A stretch of 64,000 nucleotides of DNA from Hydractinia symbiolongicarpus (GCF_029227915.1 NC_079876.1:33773828-33837827), one strand, 5' to 3'; positions 32,731-46,880 are shown, counted from the first letter of the stretch. Program-made: numbers and translations. The notes: generated by a model not told the origin, from the sequence alone.

Positions 32731-34624
32731 TGTACATGTTAGTACGAATATGTGACCCAACCGTTGTAACTCAAACGGACTGACATCGATAGAAAGTCCG
32801 TGAAAAATAGTATTTGAAACTGTCTCTAATTCTTCAGCGCGCGCTAACGGCTAGGATTCGTCCCACGGCTAAAAAGTGACTTTTCTAACTTAATTTTCAA
32901 ATGAAGCGCTACCACAGGGACCAGTGTAATCGCTGAGTTGCGGCAATCACGTCAAATTAAGAAAAATGTTATTTCTTGGAGTCCAATTGTCTTACTTTTT
33001 CATTTATAAGGTCACAGCCCAAAATCAGGTTAATTAAGTCCCACAGTCAATCGTTTCACTGTTAAAAGCGATACAACAGAGTAATACCGGAAAGATATCA
33101 CGAAATACAAGTTGGTACAAATATGTGACTCAACCGTTGTAACACAAACGGATTGATACGGTTAGAAAGTCAATGAAATTTAGTTTTTAAAACTGTCTAT
33201 ATATCTTCAGCGCGGGATAACGGCTAAGATTGGTCCCACAGTAAAAAATGACTTATTCATCTAAATTTTTAAATGAAGCGCTACCACAGCGCCCAGTGTA
33301 ATCGCTGAGTTCCGGCAATCATGTCAAATTAAGAAGAATGTTATTTCTTGGAGTCCAATTTTCTCACTTATAACATTTATAACGTCACAGTCCAAAATCA
33401 GTTCAATTTAGTCCCACAATCAATCGTTTCACTGTTAAAAGCGATGCAATCTAGTAATATCAGAAAAATATCGCTAAATACATGTTGATACGAATATGTG
33501 ACCCAACCATTGTAACTCAAACGGACAGACACCGTTAGAAAGTCAATGAAATGTAGCTTTTGAAACTGTCGCTATTCTTCAGCGCGCGATAACGGCTAGG
33601 ATTGGTCCCACGGTAAAGAATAACTTATTTATCTAAATTTTTAAATGAAGCGCTACCACAGCGGCCAGTGTAATCGTTGAGTTCCGGCAATCACGTCAAA
33701 TTAAAAAAAAAGTTATTTCTTGGAGTCCAATTGTCTCATTTATCAAATTTATTAGGTCACAGTCCAAAGATAGTTCAATTAAGTCCCACAGTCAATCGTT
33801 TCATTGTTAAAAGCTATGCAACCTAGTAATATCAGAAAAATATCGCTAAATACATGTTAGTACGAATATGTGACCCAACCGTTGTAACTCAAACGGACTG
33901 ACACCGTTAGAAATTCATTGAAATGTAGTTTTGGAAACTTTCTATATTTCTTCAGCGCGGGATAACTGCTAGGATTGGTCCCACAGTAAAAAATGACTTA
34001 TTCATCTGAATTTTTAAATGAAGCGCTACCACAGCGGCCAGTGTAATCGCTGAGTTCCGGCAATCACGTCAAATTAAGAAGAATGTTATTTCTTGGAGTC
34101 CAATTGTCTCATTTATCACATTTATCAGGTCACAGTCCAAAGTTAGTTCAATTAAGTCCCACAGTCAATCGTTTCACTGTTAAAAGCAATGCAACCTATT
34201 AATATGAGAAAAATATCGCTAAATGCATGTTTGTACGAATATGTGACACAAACGTTGTAACTCAAATGGACTGATACTGTTAGAAAGTCAATGAAATGTA
34301 GTTTTTGAAACTTTCGCTATTTCTTCAGCGTGCGATAACGGCTAGGATTGGTCACACGGTAAAGAATGATTTATTTATCTAAATTTTTAAATGAAGCGCT
34401 ACCACAAGGACCAGTGTAATCGCTGAGTTGTGGCAATCATATCAAATTAAGAAAAATGTTATTTCTTGGAGTCCAATTGTCTTACTTTTTCATTTATCAG
34501 GTCACAGTCCAAAGTTAGTTCAATTAAGTCCCACAGTCAATCGTTTCATTGTAAAAAGCTATGCAACCAAGTGATATCAGAAAAATATCGCTAAATACAT
34601 GTTAGTACGAATATGTGACCCAAC

Positions 34625-34997
34625 CGTTGTAATTCAAACGGACTGACATCGATAGAAAGTCCGTGAAAAATAGTATTTGAAACTGTCTCCATTTCTTCTG
34701 CGCGCGCTAACGGCTAGGATTCGTCCCACGGCTAAAAATTGACTTTTTTATCTTAATTTTCAAATGAAGCGCTACCACAGGGACCAGTGTAATCGCTGAG
34801 TTGTGGCAATCATATCAAATTAAGAAAAATATTATTTCTTGGAGTCCAATTGTCTTACTTTTTCATTTATCAGGTCACAGTCCAAAGTTAGTTCAATTAA
34901 GTCCCACAGTCAGTCGTTTCATTGTTAAAAGCTATGCAACCTAATAATATCAGAAAAATATCGCTAAATACATGTTAGTACGAATATGTGACCCAAC
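34625..34997 (+). repeat. single-monomer duplication, copy 1
   Basis: One 373 bp unit with TTGTAATTCAAACGG, GTCTCCATTTCTTCTGCGCG, GGCAATCATATC, AATATTATTTC, CAGTCAGTCG and CCTAATAATATC. It is followed at once by an almost identical copy. This is the smallest amplification step visible in the window. Confidence 0.88.
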
Positions 34998-35370
34998 CGT
35001 TGTAATTCAAACGGACTGACATCGATAGAAAGTCCGTGAAAAATAGTATTTGAAACTGTCTCCATTTCTTCTGCGCGCGCTAACGGCTAGGATTCGTCCC
35101 ACGGCTAAAAATTGACTTTTTTATCTTAATTTTCAAATGAAGCGCTACCACAGGGACCAGTGTAATCGCTGAGTTGTGGCAATCATATCAAATTAAGAAA
35201 AATATTATTTCTTGGAGTCCAATTGTCTTACTTTTTCATTTATCAGGTCACAGTCCAAAGTTAGTTCAATTAAGTCCCACAGTCAGTCGTTTCATTGTTA
35301 AAAGCTATGCAACCTAATAATATCAGAAAAATATCGCTAAATACATGTTAGTACGAATATGTGACCCAAC
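34998..35370 (+). repeat. single-monomer duplication, copy 2
   Basis: Near-perfect copy of 34625-34997. At 35379 the next unit shows TTGTAACTC, so the run is only two units long. The corresponding place in the second 5 kb block (about 41.1-41.5 kb) has one unit. Confidence 0.88.
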
Positions 35371-37039
35371 CGTTGTAACTCAAACGGACTGACACCGTTA
35401 GAAATTCAATGAAATGTAGTTTTTGAAACTTTCGCTATTTCTTCAGCGCGCGATAACGGCTAGGATTGGTCACACGGTAAAGAATGACTTATTTATCTAA
35501 ACTTTTAAATGAAGCGCTACCACAGCGCCCAGTGTAATCGCTGAGTTCCGGCAATCATGTCAAATTAAGATGAATGTTATACCTTGGAGTCCAATTGTCT
35601 CATTTATCACATTTATCAGGTCACAGTCCAAAGTTAGTTCAATTAAGTCCCACAGTCAATCGTTTCATTGTTAAAAGCTATGCAACCTAGTAATATCAGA
35701 AAAATATCGCTAAATACATGTTAGTACGAATATGTGACCCAACCGTTGTAACTCAAACGGACTGACACCGTTAGAAATTCAATGAAATGTAGTTTTTGAA
35801 ACTTTCTATATTTCTTCAGCGCGGGATAACGGCTAGGATTGGTCCCACAGTAAAAAATGACTTATTCATCTGAATTTTTAAATGAAGCGCTACCACAGCG
35901 GCCAGTGTAATCGCTGAGTTCCGGCAATCACGTCAAATTAAGAAGAATGTTATTTCTTGGAGTCCAATTGTCTCATTTATCAAATTTATCAGGTCACAGT
36001 CCAAAGTTATTTCAATTAAGTCCCACAGTCAATCGTTTCATTGTTAAAAGCTATGCAACCTAGTAATATGAGAAAAATATCGCTAAATACATGTTAGTAC
36101 GAATATGTGACGCAACCGTTGTAACTCAAGCGGACTGACACCGTTAGAAATTAAATGAAATGTAGTTTTTGAAACTTTCGCTATTTCTTCAGCGCGCGAT
36201 AACGGCTAGGATTGGTCACACGGTAAAGAATGATTTATTTATCTAAACTTTTAAATGAAGCGCTACCACAGCGCCCAGTGTAATCGCTGAGTTCCGGCAA
36301 TCATGTCAAATAAAGATGAATGTTATTTCTTGGAGTCCAATTGTCTCATTTATCACATTTATCAGGTCACAGTCCGAAGTTAGTTCAATTAAGTCCCACA
36401 TACAAATATTTCACTGTTAAAAGCGATGCAACCTAGTAATATCAGATAAATATCGCTAAATACATGTTGGTACTAATATGTGACCAAACCGTTGTAACTC
36501 AAACGGACTGACATCGATAGAAAGTCCGTGAAAAATAGTATTTGAAACTGTGTCTATTTCTTCAGCGCGCGCTAACGGCTAGGATTCGTCCCACGGCTAA
36601 AAAGTGACTTTTTTATCTTAATTTTCAAATGAAGCGCTACCACAGGGACCAGTGTAATCGCTGAGTTGCGGCAATCACGTCAAATTAAAAAAAATGTTAT
36701 TTCTTGGAGTCGAATTGGCTTACTTTTTCATTTATCAGGTCACAGTCCAAAGTTAGTTCAATTAAGTCCCACAGTCAATCGTTTCATTGTTAAAAGCTAT
36801 GCAACCTAGTAATTTCAGAAAAATATCACTAAATACATGTTAGTACGAATATGTGACCCAACCGTTGTAACTCACACGGACTGACACCGTTAGAAATTCA
36901 ATGAAATGTAGTTTTTGAAACTTTCGCTATTTCTTCAGCGCGCGATAACGGCTAGGATTGGTCACACGGTAAAGAATGATTTATTTATCTAAACTTTTAA
37001 ATGAAGCGCTACCACAGCGCCCAGTGTAAGCCCAGTGTA

Positions 37040-37145
37040 TAGTCGATTTAGATTAGTTTTCTTAATTACTTTTTTTTGGAAACTATTGTAAATATGTGAA
37101 TAATCGACTTTAAATAAATTGAAAAGAAAAAAAAAGAAAAGAAAA
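37040..37145 (+). mobile_element. 106 bp foreign insert, copy 3
   Basis: Same insert and flanks, 6960 bases after copy 1 and 4972 after copy 2. It marks the larger 4972 bp block duplication. Confidence 0.55.
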
Positions 37146-37930
37146 GTGTAATCGCTGAGTTCCGGCAATCATGTCAAATTAAGATGAATGTTATTCCTTG
37201 GAGTCCAATTGTCTCATTTATCACATTTATCAGGTCACAGTCCAAAGATAGTTCAATTAAGTCCCACATACAATAGTTTAACTGTTAAAAGCGATGCAAC
37301 CTAGTAATATCAGATAAATATCGCAAAACACATGTTGGTACTAATATGTGGCCCAACCGTTGTAACTCAAATGGACTGACATCGATAGAAAGTCCGTGAA
37401 AAATAGTATTTGAAACTGTCTCTATTTCTTTAGCGCGCGCTAACGGTTAGGATTCGTCCCACGGCTAAAAAGTGACTTTTTTATCTTAATTTTCAAATGA
37501 AGCGCTACCCCAGGGACCAGTGTAATCGCTGAGTTGCGGCAATCATGTCAAATTAAGAAAAATGTTATTTCTTGGAGTCCAATTCTCTTACTTTTTCATT
37601 TATCAGGTCACAGTCCAAAGTTAGTTCAATTAAGTCCCACAGTCAATCGTTTCATTGTTAAAAGCTATGCAACCTAGTAATATCGGAAAAATATCAGTAA
37701 GATGTACATGTTAGTACGAATATGTGACCCAACCGTTGTAACTCAAACGGACTGACATCGATAGAAAGTCCGTGAAAAATAGTATTTGAAACTGTCTCTA
37801 ATTCTTCAGCGCGCGCTAACGGCTAGGATTCGTCCCACGGCTAAAAAGTGACTTTTCTATCTTAATTTTCAAATGAAGCGCTACCACAGGGACCAGTGTA
37901 ATCGCTGAGTTGCGGCAATCACGTCAAATT

Positions 37931-39420
37931 AAGAAAAATGTTATTTCTTGGAGTCCAATTTTCTTACTTTTTCATTTATAAGGTCACAGCCCAAAATCAG
38001 GTTAATTAAGTCCCACAGTCAATCGTTTCACTGTTAAAAGCGATACAACCGAGTAATACCGGAAAGATATCACGAAATACAAGTTGGTACAAATATGTGA
38101 CTCAACCGTTGTAACACAAACGGATTGATACGGTTAGAAAGTCAATGAAATTTAGTTTTTAAAACTGTCTATATATCTTCAGCGCGGGATAACGGCTAAG
38201 ATTGGTCCCACAGTAAAAAATGACTTATTCATCTAAATTTTTAAATGAAGCGCTACCACAGCGCCCAGTGTAATCGCTGAGTTCCGGCAATCATGTCAAA
38301 TTAAGAAGAATGTTATTTCTTGGAGTCCAATTTTCTCACTTATAACATTTATAACGTCACAGTCCAAAATCAGTTCAATTTAGTCCCACAATCAATCGTT
38401 TCACTGTTAAAAGCGATGCAATCTAGTAATATCAGAAAAATATCGCTAAATACATGTTGATACGAATATGTGACCCAACCATTGTAACTCAAACGGACAG
38501 ACACCGTTAGAAAGTCAATGAAATGTAGCTTTTGAAACTGTCGCTAATCTTCAGCGCGCGATAACGGCTAGGATTGGTCCCACGGTAAAGAATAACTTAT
38601 TTATCTAAATTTTTAAATGAAGCGCTACCACAGCGGCCAGTGTAATCGTTGAGTTCCGGCAATCACGTCAAATTAAAAAAAAAGTTATTTCTTGGAGTCC
38701 AATTGTCTCATTTATCAAATTTATTAGGTCACAGTCCAAAGATAGTTCAATTAAGTCCCACAGTCAATCGTTTCATTGTTAAAAGCTATGCAACCTAGTA
38801 ATATCAGAAAAATATCGCTAAATACATGTTAGTACGAATATGTGACCCAACCGTTGTAACTCAAACGGACTGACACCGTTAGAAATTCATTGAAATGTAG
38901 TTTTGGAAACTTTCTATATTTCTTCAGCGCGGGATAACTGCTAGGATTGGTCCCACAGTAAAAAATGACTTATTCATCTGAATTTTTAAATGAAGCGCTA
39001 CCACAGCGGCCAGTGTAATCGCTGAGTTCCGGCAATCACGTCAAATTAAGAAGAATGTTATTTCTTGGAGTCCAATTGTCTCATTTATCACATTTATCAG
39101 GTCACAGTCCAAAGTTAGTTCAATTAAGTCCCACAGTCAATCGTTTCACTGTTAAAAGCAATGCAACCTATTAATATGAGAAAAATATCGCTAAATGCAT
39201 GTTTGTACGAATATGTGACACAAACGTTGTAACTCAAATGGACTGATACTGTTAGAAAGTCAATGAAATGTAGTTTTTGAAACTTTCGCTATTTCTTCAG
39301 CGTGCGATAACGGCTAGGATTGGTCACACGGTAAAGAATGATTTATTTATCTAAATTTTTAAATGAAGCGCTACCACAAGGACCAGTGTAATCGCTGAGT
39401 TGTGGCAATCATATCAAATT
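37931..39420 (+). repeat. 1490 bp 4-mer tandem duplication, copy 1
   Basis: Repeats at offset 1490. Shared rare states are CCAATTTTCTTAC, TCAGGTTAATTAAG, AATACAAGTTGG, GATACGGTTAG, TATATATCTTCAGC, CCCACAATCAATCG, GACAGACACCG, AAAAAAAAGTTATTTC and GGGATAACTGC. The same four monomers occur once at about 32960-34450. Confidence 0.9.
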
Positions 39421-40910
39421 AAGAAAAATGTTATTTCTTGGAGTCCAATTTTCTTACTTTTTCATTTATAAGGTCACAGCCCAAAATCAGGTTAATTAAG
39501 TCCCACAGTCAATCGTTTCACTGTTAAAAGCGATACAACCGAGTAATACCGGAAAGATATCACGAAATACAAGTTGGTACAAATATGTGACTCAACCGTT
39601 GTAACACAAACGGATTGATACGGTTAGAAAGTCAATGAAATTTAGTTTTTAAAACTGTCTATATATCTTCAGCGCGGGATAACGGCTAAGATTGGTCCCA
39701 CAGTAAAAAATGACTTATTCATCTAAATTTTTAAATGAAGCGCTACCACAGCGCCCAGTGTAATCGCTGAGTTCCGGCAATCATGTCAAATTAAGAAGAA
39801 TGTTATTTCTTGGAGTCCAATTTTCTCACTTATAACATTTATAACGTCACAGTCCAAAATCAGTTCAATTTAGTCCCACAATCAATCGTTTCACTGTTAA
39901 AAGCGATGCAATCTAGTAATATCAGAAAAATATCGCTAAATACATGTTGATACGAATATGTGACCCAACCATTGTAACTCAAACGGACAGACACCGTTAG
40001 AAAGTCAATGAAATGTAGCTTTTGAAACTGTCGCTAATCTTCAGCGCGCGATAACGGCTAGGATTGGTCCCACGGTAAAGAATAACTTATTTATCTAAAT
40101 TTTTAAATGAAGCGCTACCACAGCGGCCAGTGTAATCGTTGAGTTCCGGCAATCACGTCAAATTAAAAAAAAAGTTATTTCTTGGAGTCCAATTGTCTCA
40201 TTTATCAAATTTATTAGGTCACAGTCCAAAGATAGTTCAATTAAGTCCCACAGTCAATCGTTTCATTGTTAAAAGCTATGCAACCTAGTAATATCAGAAA
40301 AATATCGCTAAATACATGTTAGTACGAATATGTGACCCAACCGTTGTAACTCAAACGGACTGACACCGTTAGAAATTCATTGAAATGTAGTTTTGGAAAC
40401 TTTCTATATTTCTTCAGCGCGGGATAACTGCTAGGATTGGTCCCACAGTAAAAAATGACTTATTCATCTGAATTTTTAAATGAAGCGCTACCACAGCGGC
40501 CAGTGTAATCGCTGAGTTCCGGCAATCACGTCAAATTAAGAAGAATGTTATTTCTTGGAGTCCAATTGTCTCATTTATCACATTTATCAGGTCACAGTCC
40601 AAAGTTAGTTCAATTAAGTCCCACAGTCAATCGTTTCACTGTTAAAAGCAATGCAACCTATTAATATGAGAAAAATATCGCTAAATGCATGTTTGTACGA
40701 ATATGTGACACAAACGTTGTAACTCAAATGGACTGATACTGTTAGAAAGTCAATGAAATGTAGTTTTTGAAACTTTCGCTATTTCTTCAGCGTGCGATAA
40801 CGGCTAGGATTGGTCACACGGTAAAGAATGATTTATTTATCTAAATTTTTAAATGAAGCGCTACCACAAGGACCAGTGTAATCGCTGAGTTGTGGCAATC
40901 ATATCAAATT
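39421..40910 (+). repeat. 1490 bp 4-mer tandem duplication, copy 2
   Basis: Adjacent copy. At about 40941 the text changes from CCAATTTTCTTAC to CCAATTGTCTTAC and rejoins the order seen after 34450 in the first 5 kb block. This shows where the extra 4-mer ends. Confidence 0.9.
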
Positions 40911-41035
40911 AAGAAAAATGTTATTTCTTGGAGTCCAATTGTCTTACTTTTTCATTTATCAGGTCACAGTCCAAAGTTAGTTCAATTAAGTCCCACAGTC
41001 AATCGTTTCATTGTAAAAAGCTATGCAACCAAGTG

Positions 41036-43894
41036 ATATCAGAAAAATATCGCTAAATACATGTTAGTACGAATATGTGACCCAACCGTTGTAATTCAAA
41101 CGGACTGACATCGATAGAAAGTCCGTGAAAAATAGTATTTGAAACTGTCTCCATTTCTTCTGCGCGCGCTAACGGCTAGAATTCGTCCCACGGCTAAAAA
41201 TTGACTTTTTTATCTTAATTTTCAAATGAAGCGCTACCACAGGGACCAGTGTAATCGCTGAGTTGTGGCAATCATATCAAATTAAGAAAAATATTATTTC
41301 TTGGAGTCCAATTGTCTTACTTTTTCATTTATCAGGTCACAGTCCAAAGTTAGTTCAATTAAGTCCCACAGTCAGTCGTTTCATTGTTAAAAGCTATGCA
41401 ACCTAATAATATCAGAAAAATATCGCTAAATACATGTTAGTACGAATATGTGACCCAACCGTTGTAACTCAAACGGACTGACACCGTTAGAAATTCAATG
41501 AAATGTAGTTTTTGAAACTTTCGCTATTTCTTCAGCGCGCGATAACGGCTAGGATTGGTCACACGGTAAAGAATGACTTATTTATCTAAACTTTTAAATG
41601 AAGCGCTACCACAGCGCCCAGTGTAATCGCTGAGTTCCGGCAATCATGTCAAATTAAGATGAATGTTATACCTTGGAGTCCAATTGTCTCATTTATAACA
41701 TTTATCAGGTCACAGTCCAAAGTTAGTTCAATTAAGTCCCACATACAATTGTTTCACTGTTAAAAGCGATGCAACCTAGTAATATCAGATAAATATCGCT
41801 AAATACATGTTGGTACTAATATGTGACCCAACCGTTGTAACTCAAACGGACTGACATCGATAGAAAGTCCGTGAAAAGTAGTATTTGAAACTGTCTCTAT
41901 TTCTTCAGCGCGCGCTAACGGCTAGGATTCGTCCCATGGCTAAAAAGTGACTTTTTTATCTTAATTTTCAAATGAAGCGCTACCACAGGGACCAGTGTAA
42001 TCGCTGAGTTGCGGCAATCATGTCAAATTAAGAAAAATGTTATTTCTTGGAGTCCAATTGTCTCATTTATCACATTTATCAGGCCACAGTCCAAAGTTAG
42101 TTCTATTAAGTCCCACATACAATTGTTTCACTGTTAAAAGCGATGCAACCTAGTAATATCAGATAAATATCGCTAAATACATGTTGGTACGAATATGTGA
42201 CCCAACCGTTGTAACTCAAACGGACTGACATCGATAGAAAGTCCGTGAAAAGTGGTATTTGAAACTGTCTCTATTTCTTCAGCGCGCGCTAACGGCTAGG
42301 ATTTGTCCCACGGCTAAAAAGTTACTTTTTTATCTTAATTTACAAATGAAGCGCTACCACAGGAACCAGTGTAATCGCTAAGTTGCGGCAATCATGTCAA
42401 ATTCAGAAGAATGTTATTTCTTGGAGTCCAATTGTCTCACTTAAAACATTTATAACGTCACAGTCCTAAATCAGTTCAATTTAGTCCCACAGTCAATCGT
42501 TTCATTGTTAAAAGCAATGCAACCTATTAATATGAGGAAAATATCGCTAAATACATGTTAGTACGAATATGTGACCCAACTGTTGTAACTCAAACGGACT
42601 AACACTGTTAGAAAGTCAATGAAATGTTGTTTTTGAAACTTTCGCTATTTCTTCAGCGCGCGATAACGGCTAGGATTGGTCACACGGTAAAGAATGATTT
42701 ATTTATCTAAATTTTTAAATGAAGCGCTACCACAGCGCCCAGTGTAATCGCTGAGTACCGGCAATCATGTCAAATTAAGATGAATGTTATTTCTTGGAGT
42801 CCAATTGTCTCATTTATCACATTTATCAGGTCACAGTCCAAAGTTAGTTCAATTAAGTCCCACAGTCAGTCGTTTCATTGTTAAAAGCTATGCAACCTAA
42901 TAATATCAGAAAAATATCGCTAAATACATGTTAGTACGAATATGTGACCCAACCGTTGTAACTCAAACGGACTGACACCGTTAGAAATTCAATGAAATGT
43001 AGTTTTGAAGCTTTTGCTATTTCTTCAGCGCGCGATAACAGCTAGGATTGGTCACACGGTAAAGAATGACTTATTTATCTAAACTTTTAAATGAAGCGCT
43101 ACCACAGCGCCCAGTGTAATCGCTGAGTTCCGGCAATCATGTCAAATTAAGATGAATGTTATACCTTGGAGTCCAATTGTCTCATTTATCACATTTATCA
43201 GGTCACAGTCCAAAGTTAGTTCAATTAAGTCCCACATACAATTGTTTCACTGTTAAAAGCGATGCAACCTAGTAATATCAGATAAATATCGCTAAATACA
43301 TGTTGGTACGAATATGTGACCCAACCGTTGTAACTCAAACGGACTGACATCGATAGAAAGTCCGTGAAAAGTGGTATTTGAAACTGTCTCTATTTCTTCA
43401 GCGCGCGCTAACGGCTAGGATTCGTCCCACGGCTAAAAAGTTACTTTTTTATCTTAATTTACAAATGAAGCGCTACCACAGGAACCAGTGTAATCGCTAA
43501 GTTGCGGCAATCATGTCAAATTCAGAAGAATGTTATTTCTTGGAGTCCAATTGTCTCACTTAAAACATTTATAACGTCACAGTCCTAAATCAGTTCAATT
43601 TAGTCCCACAGTCAATCGTTTCATTGTTAAAAGCAATGCAACCTATTAATATGAGAAAAATATCGCTAAATACATGTTAGTGCGAATATGTGACCCAACT
43701 GTTGTAACTCAAACGGACTAACACCGTTAGAAAGTCAATGAAATGTTGTTTTTAAAACTTTCGCTATTTCTTCAGCGCGCGATAACGGCTAGGATTGGTC
43801 ACACGGTAAAGAATGATTTATTTATCTAAATTTTTAAATGAAGCGCTACCACAGCGCCCAGTGTAATCGCTGAGTACCGGCAATCATGTCAAAT
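41036..43894 (+). repeat. 2986 bp 8-mer duplication, copy 1
   Basis: Matches 44022-46880 at offset 2986 (eight monomers). Shared rare states are GGCTAGAATTCG, GTCCCATGGC, TATCAGGCCACAG, GTTCTATTAAG, ATGAGGAAAATATC, GTAGTTTTGAAGC and TTAGTGCGAATATG. Inside each copy the units also recur every 1493 bp: GAATGTTATACC lies at 41661, 43154, 44647 and 46140. A 4-mer period is therefore nested in the 8-mer. Confidence 0.9.
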
Positions 43895-44021
43895 TCAGAA
43901 GAATGTTATTTCTTGGAGTCCAATTGTCTCACTTAAAACATTTATAACGTCACAGTCCTAAATCAGTTCAATTTAGTCCCACAGTCAATCGTTTCATTGT
44001 TAAAAGCAATGCAACCTATTA
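43895..44021 (+). repeat. satellite link between the 8-mer copies
   Basis: 127 bases of C-type unit (TTCAGAAGAATG, ACTTAAAACATTTATAACG) that complete the 2986 bp period and join copy 1 to copy 2. They resemble the starts of the units at about 42401 and 43522. Confidence 0.75.
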
Positions 44022-46880
44022 ATATCAGAAAAATATCGCTAAATACATGTTAGTACGAATATGTGACCCAACCGTTGTAATTCAAACGGACTGACATCGA
44101 TAGAAAGTCCGTGAAAAATAGTATTTGAAACTGTCTCCATTTCTTCTGCGCGCGCTAACGGCTAGAATTCGTCCCACGGCTAAAAATTGACTTTTTTATC
44201 TTAATTTTCAAATGAAGCGCTACCACAGGGACCAGTGTAATCGCTGAGTTGTGGCAATCATATCAAATTAAGAAAAATATTATTTCTTGGAGTCCAATTG
44301 TCTTACTTTTTCATTTATCAGGTCACAGTCCAAAGTTAGTTCAATTAAGTCCCACAGTCAGTCGTTTCATTGTTAAAAGCTATGCAACCTAATAATATCA
44401 GAAAAATATCGCTAAATACATGTTAGTACGAATATGTGACCCAACCGTTGTAACTCAAACGGACTGACACCGTTAGAAATTCAATGAAATGTAGTTTTTG
44501 AAACTTTCGCTATTTCTTCAGCGCGCGATAACGGCTAGGATTGGTCACACGGTAAAGAATGACTTATTTATCTAAACTTTTAAATGAAGCGCTACCACAG
44601 CGCCCAGTGTAATCGCTGAGTTCCGGCAATCATGTCAAATTAAGATGAATGTTATACCTTGGAGTCCAATTGTCTCATTTATCACATTTATCAGGTCACA
44701 GTCCAAAGTTATTTCAATTAAGTCCCACATACAATTGTTTCACTGTTAAAAGCGATGCAACCTAGTAATATCAGATAAATATCGCTAAATACATGTTGGT
44801 ACTAATATGTGACCCAACCGTTGTAACTCAAACGGACTGACATCGATAGAAAGTCCGTGAAAAGTAGTATTTGAAACTGTCTCTATTTCTTCAGCGCGCG
44901 CTAACGGCTAGGATTCGTCCCATGGCTAAAAAGTGACTTTTTTATCTTAATTTTCAAATGAAGCGCTACCACAGGGACCAGTGTAATCGCTGAGTTGCGG
45001 CAATCATGTCAAATTAAGAAAAATGTTATTTCTTGGAGTCCAATTGTCTCATTTATCACATTTATCAGGCCACAGTCCAAAGTTAGTTCTATTAAGTCCC
45101 ACATACAATTGTTTCACTGTTAAAAGCGATGCAACCTAGTAATATCAGATAAATATCGCTAAATACATGTTGGTACGAATATGTGACCCAACCGTTGTAA
45201 CTCAAACGGACTGACATCGATAGAAAGTCCGTGAAAAGTGGTATTTGAAACTGTCTCTATTTCTTCAGCGCGCGCTAACGGCTAGGATTTGTCCCACGGC
45301 TAAAAAGTTACTTTTTTATCTTAATTTACAAATGAAGCGCTACCACAGGAACCAGTGTAATCGCTAAGTTGCGGCAATCATGTCAAATTCAGAAGAATGT
45401 TATTTCTTGGAGTCCAATTGTCTCACTTAAAACATTTATAACGTCACAGTCCTAAATCAGTTCAATTTAGTCCCACAGTCAATCGTTTCATTGTTAAAAG
45501 CAATGCAACCTATTAATATGAGGAAAATATCGCTAAATACATGTTAGTACGAATATGTGACCCAACTGTTGTAACTCAAACGGACTAACACTGTTAGAAA
45601 GTCAATGAAATGTTGTTTTTGAAACTTTTGCTATTTCTTCAGCGCGCGATAACGGCTAGGATTGGTCACACGGTAAAGAATGATTTATTTATCTAAATTT
45701 TTAAATGAAGCGCTACCACAGCGCCCAGTGTAATCGCTGAGTACCGGCAATCATGTCAAATTAAGATGAATGTTATTTCTTGGAGTCCAATTGTCTCATT
45801 TATCACATTTATCAGGTCACAGTCCAAAGTTAGTTCAATTAAGTCCCACAGTCAGTCGTTTCATTGTTAAAAGCTATGCAACCTAATAATATCAGAAAAA
45901 TATCGCTAAATACATGTTAGTACGAATATGTGACCCAACCGTTGTAACTCAAACGGACTGACACCGTTAGAAATTCAATGAAATGTAGTTTTGAAGCTTT
46001 TGCTATTTCTTCAGCGCGCGATAACGGCTAGGATTGGTCACACGGTAAAGAATGACTTATTTATCTAAACTTTTAAATGAAGCGCTACCACAGCGCCCAG
46101 TGTAATCGCTGAGTTCCGGCAATCATGTCAAATTAAGATGAATGTTATACCTTGGAGTCCAATTGTCTCATTTATCACATTTATCAGGTCACAGTCCAAA
46201 GTTAGTTCAATTAAGTCCCACATACAATTGTTTCACTGTTAAAAGCGATGCAACCTAGTAATATCAGATAAATATCGCTAAATACATGTTGGTACGAATA
46301 TGTGACCCAACCGTTGTAACTCAAACGGACTGACATCGATAGAAAGTCCGTGAAAAGTGGTATTTGAAACTGTCTCTATTTCTTCAGCGCGCGCTAACGG
46401 CTAGGATTCGTCCCACGGCTAAAAAGTTACTTTTTTATCTTAATTTACAAATGAAGCGCTACCACAGGAACCAGTGTAATCGCTAAGTTGCGGCAATCAT
46501 GTCAAATTCAGAAGAATGTTATTTCTTGGAGTCCAATTGTCTCACTTAAAACATTTATAACGTCACAGTCCTAAATCAGTTCAATTTAGTCCCACAGTCA
46601 ATCGTTTCATTGTTAAAAGCAATGCAACCTATTAATATGAGAAAAATATCGCTAAATACATGTTAGTGCGAATATGTGACCCAACTGTTGTAACTCAAAC
46701 GGACTAACACCGTTAGAAAGTCAATGAAATGTTGTTTTTAAAACTTTCGCTATTTCTTCAGCGCGCGATAACGGCTAGGATTGGTCACACGGTAAAGAAT
46801 GATTTATTTATCTAAATTTTTAAATGAAGCGCTACCACAGCGCCCAGTGTAATCGCTGAGTACCGGCAATCATGTCAAAT
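44022..46880 (+). repeat. 2986 bp 8-mer duplication, copy 2
   Basis: Near-identical to copy 1. Small differences include TTCATTTATCAC where copy 1 has TTCATTTATAAC near 41691, and AAAGTTATTTC near 44706. After 46880 the sequence passes to TTAAGATGAATG where copy 1 has TTCAGAAGAATG. Confidence 0.9.

Larger units (their letters stand above)
30640..35611 (+). repeat. 4972 bp block duplication, copy 1
   Basis: The block from about 30640 matches the block from about 35612 at offset 4972. It holds the insert at 32068, the GGTAAGATGTACATG variant near 32724 and the TCAGGTTAATTAAG variant near 33026. Copy 1 has one extra monomer (34998-35370) that copy 2 lacks. The boundary lies in the shared segment around CATTTATCAGGTCACAG and is known only to some tens of bases. 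Confidence 0.85.
35612..41700 (+). repeat. 4972 bp block duplication, copy 2, expanded to ~6.09 kb
   Basis: Same order of variants as copy 1, including the insert (37040) and GTAAGATGTACATG (near 37697). It has an added 4-mer of 1490 bp and lacks the extra monomer of copy 1. 4972 + 1490 - 373 = 6089, which agrees with the observed length. It ends at the GAATGTTATACC unit near 41661, the counterpart of the unit near 35572. Confidence 0.83.
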
